Shown: positions 8,233-17,521 of the stretch, piece after piece | Position numbering within the stretch: position 1 is the stretch's first letter | How the letters are laid out: the number at the start of each line of letters is the position of its first letter | Origin: Panacibacter microcysteis | Lineage (GTDB): Bacteria > Bacteroidota > Bacteroidia > Chitinophagales > Chitinophagaceae | Reading direction: 5' to 3' | DNA length: 64,000 nucleotides | Assembly (NCBI RefSeq): GCF_015831355.1 | Contig: NZ_JADWYR010000001.1 | Coordinates: 2,356,001 to 2,420,000 of the forward strand | Notes under the pieces: model-generated | The model's input: the letters and a program-made list of their open reading frames with translations, nothing else | What the model was told of the DNA's origin: nothing | Databases searched by the model: none | Program-made: the position numbers and the translations under genes

Positions 8233-10284
8233 CTATTTTTCTTTCTTTGGTTTCTTTACTGCGCCTTTTCCTTTTTCCTTTTTGATTTTGGGTTTCTGGC
8301 TTTTCTCTGCTGTTGTTTCATCTGCCTCAGGTTTTAAGATCCACTCATAGTCGAGCTGGCGTTTGTCGAGGTTGGCTGCAACCACGCGTATAAACACTTT
8401 GTCGCCCATTCTGAAAGAGCGCCCGCTTCTGCGACCCACCAAGGCATAATCAGATTCAATGTGCCTGAAATCATCATAATCGCTGAGGCTTGCAAGGCTT
8501 ACCAGCCCTTCGCATTTGTGTGCAACAGTCTCTACCCAAAAGCCAAAAGAAGATACGCCACTTACCACACCTTCGAATGTCTGGCCAAGGTGCTCTTTCA
8601 TGTATTCAACCTGTTTGTACTTGTTGGCTGCACGTTCGCACTCCATGGCTGCACGCTCACGCTCGCTGCAGTGTTTGCATTTCTCTTCCATCTTTTTATC
8701 GATGGCGGGCTCCTGCTGCAAACAGGATTGCAGCACACGATGCACCAGCACATCAGGGTAACGGCGTATAGGAGATGTAAAATGACAGTAATCTTCGAAG
8801 CCGAGGCCATAGTGGCCAATGTTTTCCGTAGCATAGGATGCTTTGGCCATTGTGCGTATACCAAGCTGTTCCAGTACATGCTGTTCGGGTTTGCCATTTA
8901 CATCGGCCAGCATGGCATTAAAGCTTTCGGCTATGCGTTCAGGAGAACTGATGTCGAACTTATGCCCGTATTTTTTAGCAAATTCAATAAATGGCAGCAG
9001 TTTCTGCTCATCAGGTGTATCGTGCACGCGGTAAGGAAACGGCACAGGTTTTTTATTTACTTTGATCTTGCCAATGTATTCTGCCACTGTTCTGTTGGCT
9101 AGCAGCATAAACTCTTCAATAAGCTGGTGCGCCTCTTTGCTTTCTTTGATGACTATACCTATCGGCTTGCCTTTTTCATCGAGTTTGAAACGCACTTCCT
9201 GCGAGGAGAAATTGATGGCACCTTTATCGAACCGTACTTTGCGCAGGCTGCGTGCCATGCGGTTGAGCAATACTATTTCTTCGCTGTATTTACCTTCTCC
9301 TTTTTCAATGATTTCCTGCACATCTTCGTAGGTAAAACGATGGTCTGAATGTATGGCCGTTCTGCCGATCCACTGGCTTTTTACTTTGCCATTTGCATCC
9401 ATGGTAAAGACGGCAGAGAAGGTTAATTTGTCTTCATTGGGGCGTAATGAACACAACTCATTCGATATTCTTTCCGGCAGCATTGGGTTTACACGATCGG
9501 GCAGGTAAACAGATGTTGCACGTTTGTATGCTTCTTCATCCAGCGCTGTTCCTGTCTCCACGTAGTGGCTTACGTCTGCTATGTGTACACCCACTTCATA
9601 AAGACCGGTTTTTAGCATGCGTATAGACAATGCATCGTCAAAATCTTTGGCATCTGCCGGGTCTATGGTAAAGGTTAATACATCCCGAAAATCTTTGCGC
9701 CGGCCAATTTCGCTTTCGCTGATGACATCCGGCAAGCGTTCACTTTCTTCTGTTACATCATCACTAAAAGACAATGGAAAACCGCCTTCGGTAAGTATTT
9801 CCTTCATAGCCATATCATTGGCATCTTCCGGTTTCATAATGCTTACCACTTCACCCACCGGGTTTTTATCGGCACTTTCCCACTGCAGCATGCGCACCAC
9901 CACTTTGTCTTTGTTCCGGGCACCTCTTACATTGCTTAGCGGAATAAATATATCGGGCATTGGTTTGTCACTGTCGGCCACAAAAAATGCATAGTTGGTA
10001 GCCAGTTGCAGTGTGCCTACAAATTCTGTTTGCTTACGCGATACAATCTCGGTAATGCGTCCTTCGCGCCGCCCATTCAGCGGGTTCATTTTAGTAACCT
10101 TTACACGTACAGTGTCTCCGTGAAGCGCGTTGTTGAAGCTGCCGGGGCGTACAAGTACATCACCGGTGCCGTCGCTGATAACTACGTAACCAATGCCGGA
10201 TCTTGTTATTTCAAGGTTGCCTTTCAATGCCTGTGCATCATTGGTTTTGTGGTGTTTGCTTTTGTTTTTCTTAGCCATAATCAT
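8233..10284 (-). CDS. rnr: Ribonuclease R
   Basis: 683 residues. 3'-5' exoribonuclease of the RNB family, degrading structured RNA. Order: cold-shock domains (about 20-170), the RNB catalytic domain with TIDPADAKDFDDALSI (Asp cluster for metal binding, about 208-223) and HYGLGFEDYCHFTSPIRRY, then an S1 domain (FEGVVSGVSSFGFWVETV) and a Lys-rich basic tail. Shorter than the E. coli enzyme (813) mainly at the two ends. MAKKNKSK at 10278 is an alternative start two codons in. A single-gene unit: terminator downstream, and repeat elements of opposite orientation on each side. Confidence 0.95.
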   Translation of the reverse strand: MIMAKKNKSKHHKTNDAQALKGNLEITRSGIGYVVISDGTGDVLVRPGSFNNALHGDTVRVKVTKMNPLNGRREGRITEIVSRKQTEFVGTLQLATNYAFFVADSDKPMPDIFIPLSNVRGARNKDKVVVRMLQWESADKNPVGEVVSIMKPEDANDMAMKEILTEGGFPLSFSDDVTEESERLPDVISESEIGRRKDFRDVLTFTIDPADAKDFDDALSIRMLKTGLYEVGVHIADVSHYVETGTALDEEAYKRATSVYLPDRVNPMLPERISNELCSLRPNEDKLTFSAVFTMDANGKVKSQWIGRTAIHSDHRFTYEDVQEIIEKGEGKYSEEIVLLNRMARSLRKVRFDKGAINFSSQEVRFKLDEKGKPIGIVIKESKEAHQLIEEFMLLANRTVAEYIGKIKVNKKPVPFPYRVHDTPDEQKLLPFIEFAKKYGHKFDISSPERIAESFNAMLADVNGKPEQHVLEQLGIRTMAKASYATENIGHYGLGFEDYCHFTSPIRRYPDVLVHRVLQSCLQQEPAIDKKMEEKCKHCSERERAAMECERAANKYKQVEYMKEHLGQTFEGVVSGVSSFGFWVETVAHKCEGLVSLASLSDYDDFRHIESDYALVGRRSGRSFRMGDKVFIRVVAANLDKRQLDYEWILKPEADETTAEKSQKPKIKKEKGKGAVKKPKKEK

Positions 10285-10294
10285 TTGTTTTTTG

Positions 10295-10362
10295 GGCCAG
10301 GGGTCCTGCTCTTGATGAAGCTTTTCTTGCGTCGCACTCTTGTACTGCAGTACATGTATGAG
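10295..10362 (+). repeat. Interspersed hairpin element, copy 4
   Basis: C/G core form: TTGCGTCGCACTCTTGTACTG. Between the rnr start and the lpxK terminator. Confidence 0.8.
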
Positions 10363-10490
10363 CTAACGAAGCGCTGGTTGCAGGCAGTATAATAATTTGT
10401 CGTTTACTTTAAAGATGAAGGTACGCGTATGTGCTGTGCTGGTCTGCCGGTAAATGGTATATGTTGTACACTACGGGCAATCATTTTCAT

Positions 10491-10507
10491 AAAAGGCAAA
10501 GGCCTTT
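10491..10507 (-). terminator. Intrinsic terminator after lpxK operon
   Basis: Short stem AAAGGC/GCCTTT with a 4-nt loop and a T-rich 3' side on the minus strand, 5 bp past the lpxK stop. Weak but well placed. Confidence 0.5.
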
Positions 10508-10511
10508 CGGA

Positions 10512-11600
10512 CTAAACGGTAACTTCTTCTTTCATTTTAAAATGATGAATAAAATTCAAGACCATTTTATCAAATTCCATCCCTGCATCAAAAAGAAATT
10601 TATGACGAATCGGTAAAACATACAATTCCATTTTTTGTAGTTCGTCAATAAACTTAACCAATCTTACTGCATCTTTTTCGGTAGTAATGATCATCTTTTT
10701 TTCAGCCTGGATGTTTTCATATTTTTTACGGATGTCTTTCAGGTCATCAATTCTGAAGATGTGATGATCTGTATAATCCATCTGGTAATAAGTTGCAGCC
10801 GTATCAAAAATGTAATCTTTCAAAGGTTTCGGGTTGGCAATACCGCATACCAGCAATACCTCATCTTCATTGGTAATTTTCCTGAAGTTGTGGTGAATAA
10901 TGTGGTACGGAACTCCGTACTCTATCGCAGTAAAAAAAACTTTCTGGTGTGGCAGCGGGGCTATTTCTTCCGTTATTGTCTGGCTTTCCGCAGTTGTAAT
11001 ATCCGCAGGGCATTTGGTAACAATAATAACGTCTGCCCTTTTGTAAGACGAGCGCTGGTCTCTCAGATCGCCTGTTGGCAAAAAGAAGTCTTTGGTAAAC
11101 AAATCGCCATACGGTGTAAGCAAAATATTGAAGCCTGCTTTTACCACCCGGTGCTGAAAAGCGTCATCTAAAATAATGGCTTGGGTGTCAGGCTTATCGT
11201 GCAATAGCTGTGGTATGGCCACAATTCTTTCTTCACCCACCGCCACGGCAATATCAGGAAAATTAATATGGAACTGCATCGGCTCGTCGCCAATTTCCAG
11301 TGCAGTGGTACCATCTTTTGCAAGCACGTAGCCTTTTGTTTTTCTTTTATAGCCACGGCTTACAGTGGCTATTTTATAGTGCGGTCTCAGTAACTGGATC
11401 AGGTATTCAACCATGGGAGATTTACCTGTACCACCAACTGACAGATTACCCACACATATCAACGGAAAATTAAATTCAGATGAACGAAGTATTTTTTTAT
11501 CAAACAGCAAATTGCGCAGCATTACTATTGCACCATACAGCAGCGCAAAAGGCAGCAGCAATACACGAAAAGATTTGAGAAAAATGGAGTTAAAATTCAT
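10512..11600 (-). CDS. lpxK: Tetraacyldisaccharide 4'-kinase LpxK
   Basis: 362 residues. Phosphorylates the 4' position of the lipid A disaccharide at the inner membrane. It has an N-terminal membrane-associated helix (about 9-30), the P-loop VGNLSVGGTGKSPMV (about 51-65) and IILDDAFQH (the conserved DDGFQH region). The lipid A genes lpxD, lpxC and lpxA are elsewhere in the window, so lpxK is separated from them. It overlaps the upstream 5-formyl-THF cyclo-ligase gene by 11 bp and closes a five-gene minus-strand operon. Confidence 0.95.
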   Translation of the reverse strand: MNFNSIFLKSFRVLLLPFALLYGAIVMLRNLLFDKKILRSSEFNFPLICVGNLSVGGTGKSPMVEYLIQLLRPHYKIATVSRGYKRKTKGYVLAKDGTTALEIGDEPMQFHINFPDIAVAVGEERIVAIPQLLHDKPDTQAIILDDAFQHRVVKAGFNILLTPYGDLFTKDFFLPTGDLRDQRSSYKRADVIIVTKCPADITTAESQTITEEIAPLPHQKVFFTAIEYGVPYHIIHHNFRKITNEDEVLLVCGIANPKPLKDYIFDTAATYYQMDYTDHHIFRIDDLKDIRKKYENIQAEKKMIITTEKDAVRLVKFIDELQKMELYVLPIRHKFLFDAGMEFDKMVLNFIHHFKMKEEVTV

Positions 11601-12159
11601 AAATGCTCTCTGGGGTAATGCAATAATCTAAAGGTATATCAAAGTTATTCCGGTCATCGATCTGCTCCACAGGTTCAAAATAACTGATGCCTGCTTTAAT
11701 TACATCCTGCCGGCATGCAGAAAGATAACGGTCATAGAACCCTTTGCCATAACCAACCCTGTAACCGTCTTTGTCACAAACCAGGAATGGTACCAGCACA
11801 AGGTCTATTGCAGCGGCATCAACGATGATACCCTCTTTTGGTTCGGTTATTCCATACTGATTGGTGTAATATACAGTATCCTCGTTTACCAGCAAGGCTG
11901 TCATCGTGTTACCGGTAAAATCAGCTTTTGGGTAAGCAATCTGCAAATCAGGCAGCATATGTCTCAGATAACCCGAAAAAAGATGCGTATTAGGTTCCTG
12001 GGTATCTGCTTTGGGCCAGTAGGTCAGCAGTACCTGCACATCTTCAAAATAGAGTTGCTGAAAATTGATGAGTAGAAGATCATCGAGTTTCAGTTTTTCT
12101 TTTGAAGGTATCGCTGCACGTTTTTCCCGGTAAATTTTTCTAAGTTCGTTCTTCGTCAT
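11590..12159 (-). CDS. 5-formyltetrahydrofolate cyclo-ligase
   Basis: 189 residues. Converts 5-formyl-THF to 5,10-methenyl-THF with ATP. The family signature VPFLVCDKDGYRVGYGKGFY is complete in the C-terminal half, and the N-terminal KNELRKIYREKRAAI is typical. Overlaps bioD upstream by 4 bp and lpxK downstream by 11 bp, so translation is probably coupled. Confidence 0.93.
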   Translation of the reverse strand: MTKNELRKIYREKRAAIPSKEKLKLDDLLLINFQQLYFEDVQVLLTYWPKADTQEPNTHLFSGYLRHMLPDLQIAYPKADFTGNTMTALLVNEDTVYYTNQYGITEPKEGIIVDAAAIDLVLVPFLVCDKDGYRVGYGKGFYDRYLSACRQDVIKAGISYFEPVEQIDDRNNFDIPLDYCITPESIYEF

Positions 12160-12800
12160 AATGCTGCAAGCAAAGATGGTCGCATCTTTTTAGCTTCATC
12201 GGCAATAAAATTTTTGTCTGCCACTTTGGTGAAAGGTACTGAACCTAATCTTTTGTAACCGCTCCATTTAACAATTTCTTCTTCATAATCCATGTACTGG
12301 TCATTGAATATCCACCCGAGTACATCAATGCGGTGTTGTTGGCAAAAAGCTGCTGTAAGCAAAGAATGGTTGATGCTGCCAAGGTAATTGCGGCTTACCA
12401 ATATCACTTTTGCCTGTAATCTTTTTACCAGGTCTGCCACAAACTGGTCGTCGTTTAAAGGCACCATAAGCCCGCCTGCACCCTCGGTAACCAGGGTTGT
12501 ATTTGCGCTTTCTGCTGAGATCTTTTCATGGGCTGCCACAATTTCGTTAAGGTCAATGATGGTATTTTCTGCCCTTGCAGCAATGTGTGGTGAGGCAGCC
12601 AGTCGTAAGCTGTATACTTCCGGGTGTATGTTGGAGCTGTCATTGGCGATCAGCCGTTTTACCGACTGCGTATCTGTTCCATCATCAAAACCCGCCTGTA
12701 CAGGTTTCCAGTAATCAGCTTCTAGTGCCTGTGCAACAATAGCTGATACAATTGTTTTACCTACACCTGTACCTATGCCCGTAATAAAAATTGTCTCCAT
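12156..12800 (-). CDS. bioD: Dethiobiotin synthetase BioD
   Basis: 214 residues. Forms the ureido ring of dethiobiotin from DAPA, CO2 and ATP. Walker A GIGTGVGKT (7-15), the conserved Lys in YWKPVQAG, and TEGAGGLMVPL are all visible. No other biotin genes are present in the window, so the pathway is scattered. Start and stop overlap or nearly touch the neighbours in the operon (rsmD ends 11 bp upstream). Confidence 0.95.
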   Translation of the reverse strand: METIFITGIGTGVGKTIVSAIVAQALEADYWKPVQAGFDDGTDTQSVKRLIANDSSNIHPEVYSLRLAASPHIAARAENTIIDLNEIVAAHEKISAESANTTLVTEGAGGLMVPLNDDQFVADLVKRLQAKVILVSRNYLGSINHSLLTAAFCQQHRIDVLGWIFNDQYMDYEEEIVKWSGYKRLGSVPFTKVADKNFIADEAKKMRPSLLAAL

Positions 12801-12811
12801 GTAACATTTGT

Positions 12812-13354
12812 TTACTGTGCAGGAACAAAGAAAGAAAACAGGGTGGTACCATAATTTCTTACAAAGCTGAAGCCTGTAAAATTTTCATAACTGTTTCTGG
12901 GGGTATGCTCCAGTACAAAAAAGCCATTGTCTGCAATCAGTTTTTTTTCTGCAATGATTGCCGGAAGTTCATCAATCGCTCCCAGGGCATAGGGTGGACC
13001 TGCAAATATGAAATCAAACTGTTCATTGCAGTTTGCTAAAAAACCAAAGACATCCATTTTTAACACCTTGCAGTGTTGTATGCCAAGCATGTCAATATTC
13101 TTTTTTATGAAGGCGTGCATGGTGTTGTCTTTCTCCACAATGGTAAGGTCTGCTGCACCCCTTGAAGCAAGTTCGTAACTGATGCTGCCCGTACCGCCAA
13201 AAAGATCGAGTGTTTTGGCACCATCAAAATCGGTACGGTTTTGTAAAATATTGAACAAGCCTTCTTTGGCAATATCTGTTGTAGGTCTTGTGTATGGCAT
13301 ATTTGCCGGCGGGCTAATGCGCCTGCCACCATATTTTCCCGAAATGATCCTCAT
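12812..13354 (-). CDS. rsmD: 16S rRNA (guanine966-N2)-methyltransferase RsmD, with altered catalytic motif
   Basis: 180 residues. The start RIISGKYGGRRI, the PYTRPTTDIAKEGLFNIL segment and the SAM-binding LDLFGGTGSISYELASRGA (about 49-67) identify RsmD. The catalytic (D/N)PPY motif, however, reads FAGPPYAL: residue 119 is Gly (codon GGT) where Asp or Asn is expected. A single base change from GAT would explain it. The rest of the fold looks intact. The gene overlaps DUF3822 upstream by 4 bp (ATGA), a pairing common in Bacteroidota. Activity is uncertain because of the motif. Confidence 0.88.
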   Translation of the reverse strand: MRIISGKYGGRRISPPANMPYTRPTTDIAKEGLFNILQNRTDFDGAKTLDLFGGTGSISYELASRGAADLTIVEKDNTMHAFIKKNIDMLGIQHCKVLKMDVFGFLANCNEQFDFIFAGPPYALGAIDELPAIIAEKKLIADNGFFVLEHTPRNSYENFTGFSFVRNYGTTLFSFFVPAQ

Positions 13355-14202
13355 ATATCATGTTGACAAAATGATGCAAAATAATGCAGCGGGTATTCAT
13401 GAAAACTTTCAGCAGCGAAGATGGCTTTCTCCGGTACTTCAAACGTAAAGTTGCCGAGGTAAGCCTGCAGCGTATGGTACAATGAAGAAGAATCGTCTAT
13501 CATGCCACTGCAGCGTACGGGTACTTCACCGGCGTTAAGGTTATAAATATCGCAGACATTCAGGATGTGGTAAAGCGCATCTTCTGGCACTTTATAAGCA
13601 AAGCGCTGTACAATCTGCAACTGTCCTTTTTTATAGGCCGACAAAATGAAATCGTTGTGATAAAAAACGATATGTATTTTATCTTCCTCGTCTTTTGGTT
13701 TTTGAATTCTTAACAGCGAATAATATTTGTGCATGTTTGCTGCAACCCGGTAATGCTTTGTGTATGCATCCCACGCATCTTCCTTGATGGCTGTAGCAAC
13801 CACGCAGTCGCCAAGTGTATTTTCAATAATGCTTTTCTGGTCTACCGTGGTACCATGCATTAATTCAATTGCCGCGGCTGCTGTGCTGCGCGAATAATAT
13901 TCGTTTGGTACACAAATGCCGTTGGCATAGCCCCAAATGCAATACACGGTATTAAAATGCGTGGTAAGCAACCTGGAATGTAACTGTACTTCCGCCAGCA
14001 GCTGCGCAAAAGGTTTTTCGTAGCCGGCAGCAAAACCAAAAAGCTCAAAAGCTTTAACGGTGGCCGCAGCTTTGTCTTTACACCAGCATGCAATATAATC
14101 AGCACCGGTTTCAATCACCAGATCGCTACCGGAAAGATCATCGCTGTAAATACCAAAATTTTTTTGCACCATGCCGTATGGATTAGTCTGCAATGATAGC
14201 AA
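13351..14202 (-). CDS. DUF3822 family protein
   Basis: 283 residues, no signal peptide or membrane segment. Content and position just ahead of rsmD with a 4-bp overlap fit DUF3822, a Bacteroidota family with an actin/ASKHA-like look. A run such as SSLYHTLQAYLGNFTFE and IHIVFYHNDFILSAYKKGQL is seen. Function unknown. It is probably the first gene of the minus-strand operon DUF3822-rsmD-bioD-cyclo-ligase-lpxK. Confidence 0.75.
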   Translation of the reverse strand: MLSLQTNPYGMVQKNFGIYSDDLSGSDLVIETGADYIACWCKDKAAATVKAFELFGFAAGYEKPFAQLLAEVQLHSRLLTTHFNTVYCIWGYANGICVPNEYYSRSTAAAAIELMHGTTVDQKSIIENTLGDCVVATAIKEDAWDAYTKHYRVAANMHKYYSLLRIQKPKDEEDKIHIVFYHNDFILSAYKKGQLQIVQRFAYKVPEDALYHILNVCDIYNLNAGEVPVRCSGMIDDSSSLYHTLQAYLGNFTFEVPEKAIFAAESFHEYPLHYFASFCQHDI

Positions 14203-14345
14203 TTAATGTGCAAATCTTTTGGCGGGGCAAGTTGTATGCGGGTTTCTGCGGTGGGAAGAAAGTGGTTAAAAAATAGAATTTTTTCTGCGAAGCCACTGCC
14301 TTGCTGCTGCCGGGTTTACGGAACGCTGCAGCCGCCATAAAAGAG

Positions 14346-14397
14346 GAACCCCGAACCGAGCGTGGCAACAGGCGATGCCATATGTACCACAGCCGGT
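14346..14397 (-). repeat. Interspersed hairpin element, copy 5 (degenerate)
   Basis: Matches other minus copies over GCAACAGGCGATGCCAT, but the core is eroded (GAGCGTGGCAAC instead of GAGTGCGACGCAAC). Confidence 0.5.
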
Positions 14398-14429
14398 AAC
14401 ATAAAAATAATTATACACACCATACGTGT

Positions 14430-14461
14430 TTTGATGAATGCACGGCACCGTTGTACATTTG
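14430..14461 (+). promoter_or_regulatory. Promoter of the MATE gene (TTTG-N20-TACATTTG)
   Basis: Perfect Bacteroidota consensus: TTTG at 14430-14433 and TACATTTG at 14454-14461. The -7 box ends 11 bp before the start codon, so the predicted transcript has almost no 5' leader. Confidence 0.65.
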
Positions 14462-14472
14462 CAACCCCTTGT

Positions 14473-15831
14473 ATGGATGCAGTTGCCACAAATAAAAACC
14501 TGAAAGTTGAAGTAAGCAACAGGCAAATTTTAAAAATTGCACTGCCTATTGCTGCATCTATTCTTGTACCACAGGTAAACTTCATCACCAACAATATTTT
14601 TCTTGGTGGCCTTGGCGAACAGCCGCTGGCAGTAGCTGGTATTACGGGCGTTTATTACCTTGTTTTTGCAGTAATGGGTTTTGGCCTCAACAACGGGTTG
14701 CAGGCACTCATTGCCAGGCGTGCAGGAGAGAACCGCCTGCACGAGATTGGTAACCTGTTTAACCACGGTATACGTATTACCATGGTTATTTCGGTCTTTA
14801 GCATATTGGTTACGTATCTGCTGGCACCCGTTATTTTCAGGTTTGCATTGCACGATGCTGTAAACATAGATATGGCAGTGCGTTTCCTGTATATAAGAAT
14901 ATGGGGTTTGCCGTTTTTATACCTGTACCAGATGCGCAATGCATTACTGGTTGGTACAAATCAAAGCAAATGGCTGATATGGGGCACGCTTGCTGAAACG
15001 CTTACAAACATCCTGCTCGACTATGCGCTTATCTATGGGCATTTTGGCTTGCCCGAACTGGGTTTTAATGGTGCGGCAATCGCCTCTATCATTGCAGAAG
15101 CTGCCGGCTTACTGGTCATGTTTTTTGTAATACACAAAAAAGGCGTGGCAGACGGGCTGAATATGTTTGCCAAACACTCTTTCAATCCTGCCACTATCCG
15201 CCTTATTTCCAACCAGTCGCTGCCACTCATTTTGCAGTATGTCATCAGTGTTGGAAGCTGGGAGTTTTTTTACATGCTGGTAGAACACCACGGAGACCGT
15301 GCCCTTGCTATTTCAAACACCATGCGCAATATTTTCGGTTTGTTTGGTTGCATTACCTGGGCGTTTGCAGCAGCTTCTACTACAATGGTCAGTAATATCA
15401 TTGGGCAAGGTTTGCATGAGCGTGTTATAGAGCTTGTGGTAAAGATTACAAAACTGAGTGTTTCATTTGCACTGATCATTTTTTTACTGCTCAATATTGC
15501 CCCGTCTTTTCTCTTACAGGTTTATGGGCAGGGCGATGATTTTATTGCCGAAGCTGTGCCGGTTGTACGAATTGTATCTGTCGCACTTATTATGATGGCA
15601 TTTGGAACCGTGTGGCTAAATGCGGTTATTGGCACCGGCAACACAAAAGTTAACCTGTTAATAGAGTTTGCCGCAATTACCATTTACAGCATGTATGCCT
15701 GGTTGATTCTTGAAAAACTTTTCCTGCCAATACAGTACGGCTGGACAGCAGAGTGGGTGTATTGGTGCTGCATGTTTACGCCTGCATTCATTTACCTGCG
15801 CAGTGGTAAATGGAAACATAAAAAAATCTGA
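14473..15831 (+). CDS. MATE-family efflux transporter
   Basis: 452 residues with about 12 membrane helices, the normal MATE topology of two six-helix bundles. N-terminal ILKIALPIAASILVPQVNFI and NALLVGTNQSKWLIWGTLAETLTN are typical. MATE proteins export cationic drugs or metabolites using Na+ or H+ gradients; the substrate is unknown. The start at 14473 (MDAVATNKNLKVEVSNRQIL) is chosen because it lies just after a perfect promoter -7 box, which would otherwise fall inside the reading frame; the longer frame from 14362 also runs through a repeat. Confidence 0.9.
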   Translation: MDAVATNKNLKVEVSNRQILKIALPIAASILVPQVNFITNNIFLGGLGEQPLAVAGITGVYYLVFAVMGFGLNNGLQALIARRAGENRLHEIGNLFNHGIRITMVISVFSILVTYLLAPVIFRFALHDAVNIDMAVRFLYIRIWGLPFLYLYQMRNALLVGTNQSKWLIWGTLAETLTNILLDYALIYGHFGLPELGFNGAAIASIIAEAAGLLVMFFVIHKKGVADGLNMFAKHSFNPATIRLISNQSLPLILQYVISVGSWEFFYMLVEHHGDRALAISNTMRNIFGLFGCITWAFAAASTTMVSNIIGQGLHERVIELVVKITKLSVSFALIIFLLLNIAPSFLLQVYGQGDDFIAEAVPVVRIVSVALIMMAFGTVWLNAVIGTGNTKVNLLIEFAAITIYSMYAWLILEKLFLPIQYGWTAEWVYWCCMFTPAFIYLRSGKWKHKKI

Positions 15832-15840
15832 TTTTTTGTA

Positions 15841-15903
15841 ACCGGCTGCATTGCTGCTATTGTGCATCGTTGTGTCACTCACTTGTACGTCCTGTATGCG
15901 CTT
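15841..15903 (+). repeat. Interspersed hairpin element, copy 6
   Basis: T/A core form, beginning CCGGCTGCATTGCTGCTATT; starts 10 bp past the MATE stop in the same orientation. Confidence 0.85.
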
Positions 15904-16049
15904 CGGCATATGCTGCGCGGCTGTGTTTAACCTGCCACATTTTATGCAGGCATCTGCAAAAATTATATAAGCGCTTAAATAATTTTTGTGCTGCATGCCA
16001 ACGAATGCAATGCTTGCTTCGTACAGCATCTCAATCAAACACACAAATT

Positions 16050-17336
16050 ATGAAGGCCAATCTGCTAACGCTCCTGCTTGCGGGCTTCACCCATTTTTGC
16101 TTTGGTCAGTGGGTGCAGCAACAAACACCGGTGAAGAACAATTTAACAGCAATCCGTTTTTACAACGAAAGAACAGGCTATGCCGCAGGAGATGGCGGTA
16201 CACTACTACGAACAAAAAACGGTGGCCGCAACTGGGAGCAAATGAATTTTCCATCTAAAGACAATCTTACTTCTGTAACGCTGGTCGACAGCGCAGTTGT
16301 GATCGTCACTACATCAAGCTATGAAAATGTACCCGCTGTTTACCGCTCACAGGATGGCGGCATTACATGGGTTAGAACATTGAGTGCGCCGGCAGGTTTG
16401 TATGCAGCAGGCACACCAGCAAAAAGAGTGTTTGCCATTGGCGACAGTATTTACCAAAGTAACAACAAAGGAAAAAAATGGTCGTCAGTAAAAGACATCA
16501 ATAATACCAGCGCTTATAACTATATCAGTTTTGCAAACGAGGCCGCCGGCATGATTGGTGGTAATATTTCAGGCGCGTTTACTTATTCTGCCGAGTTTAT
16601 ACGCACCGCAGACAGTGGTAAAACATGGTATGGCAGTTTTCCTTTCGACTTTCCCAATGCCAATGGTTTCAGCACCATGGATTTTGTAAATGCTGATACT
16701 GCTTTTATGTTTACAAACTTTTACAACCGCTTTTTGCCGGGAGATTCAAGCCAGCTTATCATGCTTAGCAATTTTCGTTTGCGGCAGGAATTGAGCGGTC
16801 CCCAATGGCATTTCAATGCAAAAGTATTTGTGCCTTCTTTTCCCGGCAGGCTGAATGCTTGTCGTTTTTTTAAAACAGGCATTGCCTATGCCGTTGGCGA
16901 TAAAGGCCATGTGTACCGGTCTGCCAACTTCGGCAAAAACTGGAAGCCCGAATACGCGGGTAAAGCGGTGTTGAATGCCATATACATGGTTAATGAAGAA
17001 CTTGGTTATATTGCCGGAGACGGAGGTTTAATTCTTAAAAAAGAAGCCATACATACAGTAAAACCTGTTGCCAATGAGTTGCACATTACTGCAACGCCCA
17101 ACCCAGCAAATTTTAAAACAACCGTACGGTTCCGGCTTACCGCGTCGCAACCTGTAACAATAAAAATTACCGATGCCACAGGCAAAACGGTATATGTAAA
17201 AGCGCCGGTTTACCTGGAGAAAGGTGATCAGCAGGTAGAGCTTGCGGTAGCAGATCTTTATAAAGGTTTATACGATGTAAGTGTACTAAATGGCGCAAAC
17301 ATACTGGGTAGTACAAGACTGGTAATAGTAAGATAG
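16050..17336 (+). CDS. Secreted YCF48-like repeat protein with T9SS sorting domain
   Basis: 428 residues from ATG 16050. Signal peptide about 1-19 (LLTLLLAGFTHFCFGQ). The body holds several YCF48/BNR-like propeller repeats with the pattern TGYAAGDGGTLLRTKNGGRNW, AYAVGDKGHVYRSANFGKNW and LGYIAGDGGLILK. The C-terminal 80 residues are a type A T9SS sorting domain (ATPNPANFKTTVRF...GLYDVSVLNG...LVIVR). It is therefore predicted to be exported by T9SS and released or anchored at the surface. Ligand and role unknown. The longer frame upstream is rejected because it runs through a repeat and lacks a signal peptide. Confidence 0.88.
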   Translation: MKANLLTLLLAGFTHFCFGQWVQQQTPVKNNLTAIRFYNERTGYAAGDGGTLLRTKNGGRNWEQMNFPSKDNLTSVTLVDSAVVIVTTSSYENVPAVYRSQDGGITWVRTLSAPAGLYAAGTPAKRVFAIGDSIYQSNNKGKKWSSVKDINNTSAYNYISFANEAAGMIGGNISGAFTYSAEFIRTADSGKTWYGSFPFDFPNANGFSTMDFVNADTAFMFTNFYNRFLPGDSSQLIMLSNFRLRQELSGPQWHFNAKVFVPSFPGRLNACRFFKTGIAYAVGDKGHVYRSANFGKNWKPEYAGKAVLNAIYMVNEELGYIAGDGGLILKKEAIHTVKPVANELHITATPNPANFKTTVRFRLTASQPVTIKITDATGKTVYVKAPVYLEKGDQQVELAVADLYKGLYDVSVLNGANILGSTRLVIVR

Positions 17337-17355
17337 CATAACATCTGTTTTATGT

Positions 17356-17386
17356 AAAAGCAACAGCGGCCGCTGTTGCTTTTTTA
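17356..17386 (+). terminator. Intrinsic terminator after the YCF48-like gene
   Basis: Perfect stem AAAAGCAACAGCGG / CCGCTGTTGCTTTT followed by further T, 20 bp past the stop. Confidence 0.92.
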
Positions 17387-17521
17387 TTTTTTGCTAACAA
17401 TCATTCATTTGTGATATTTAAATAAAAATCAGTACGATAAACCTTTTTACCCTATTTTTTGCGAAATTCGCGCTGCCTGCCTCTTAGATATTTCTCAACT
17501 AACTTTTTAAAAGATTGCAAA

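Noticed and set aside
15870-16049. N-terminal extension of the YCF48-like protein
   Set aside because: It runs through repeat copy 6 and would bury the signal peptide that starts at 16050.
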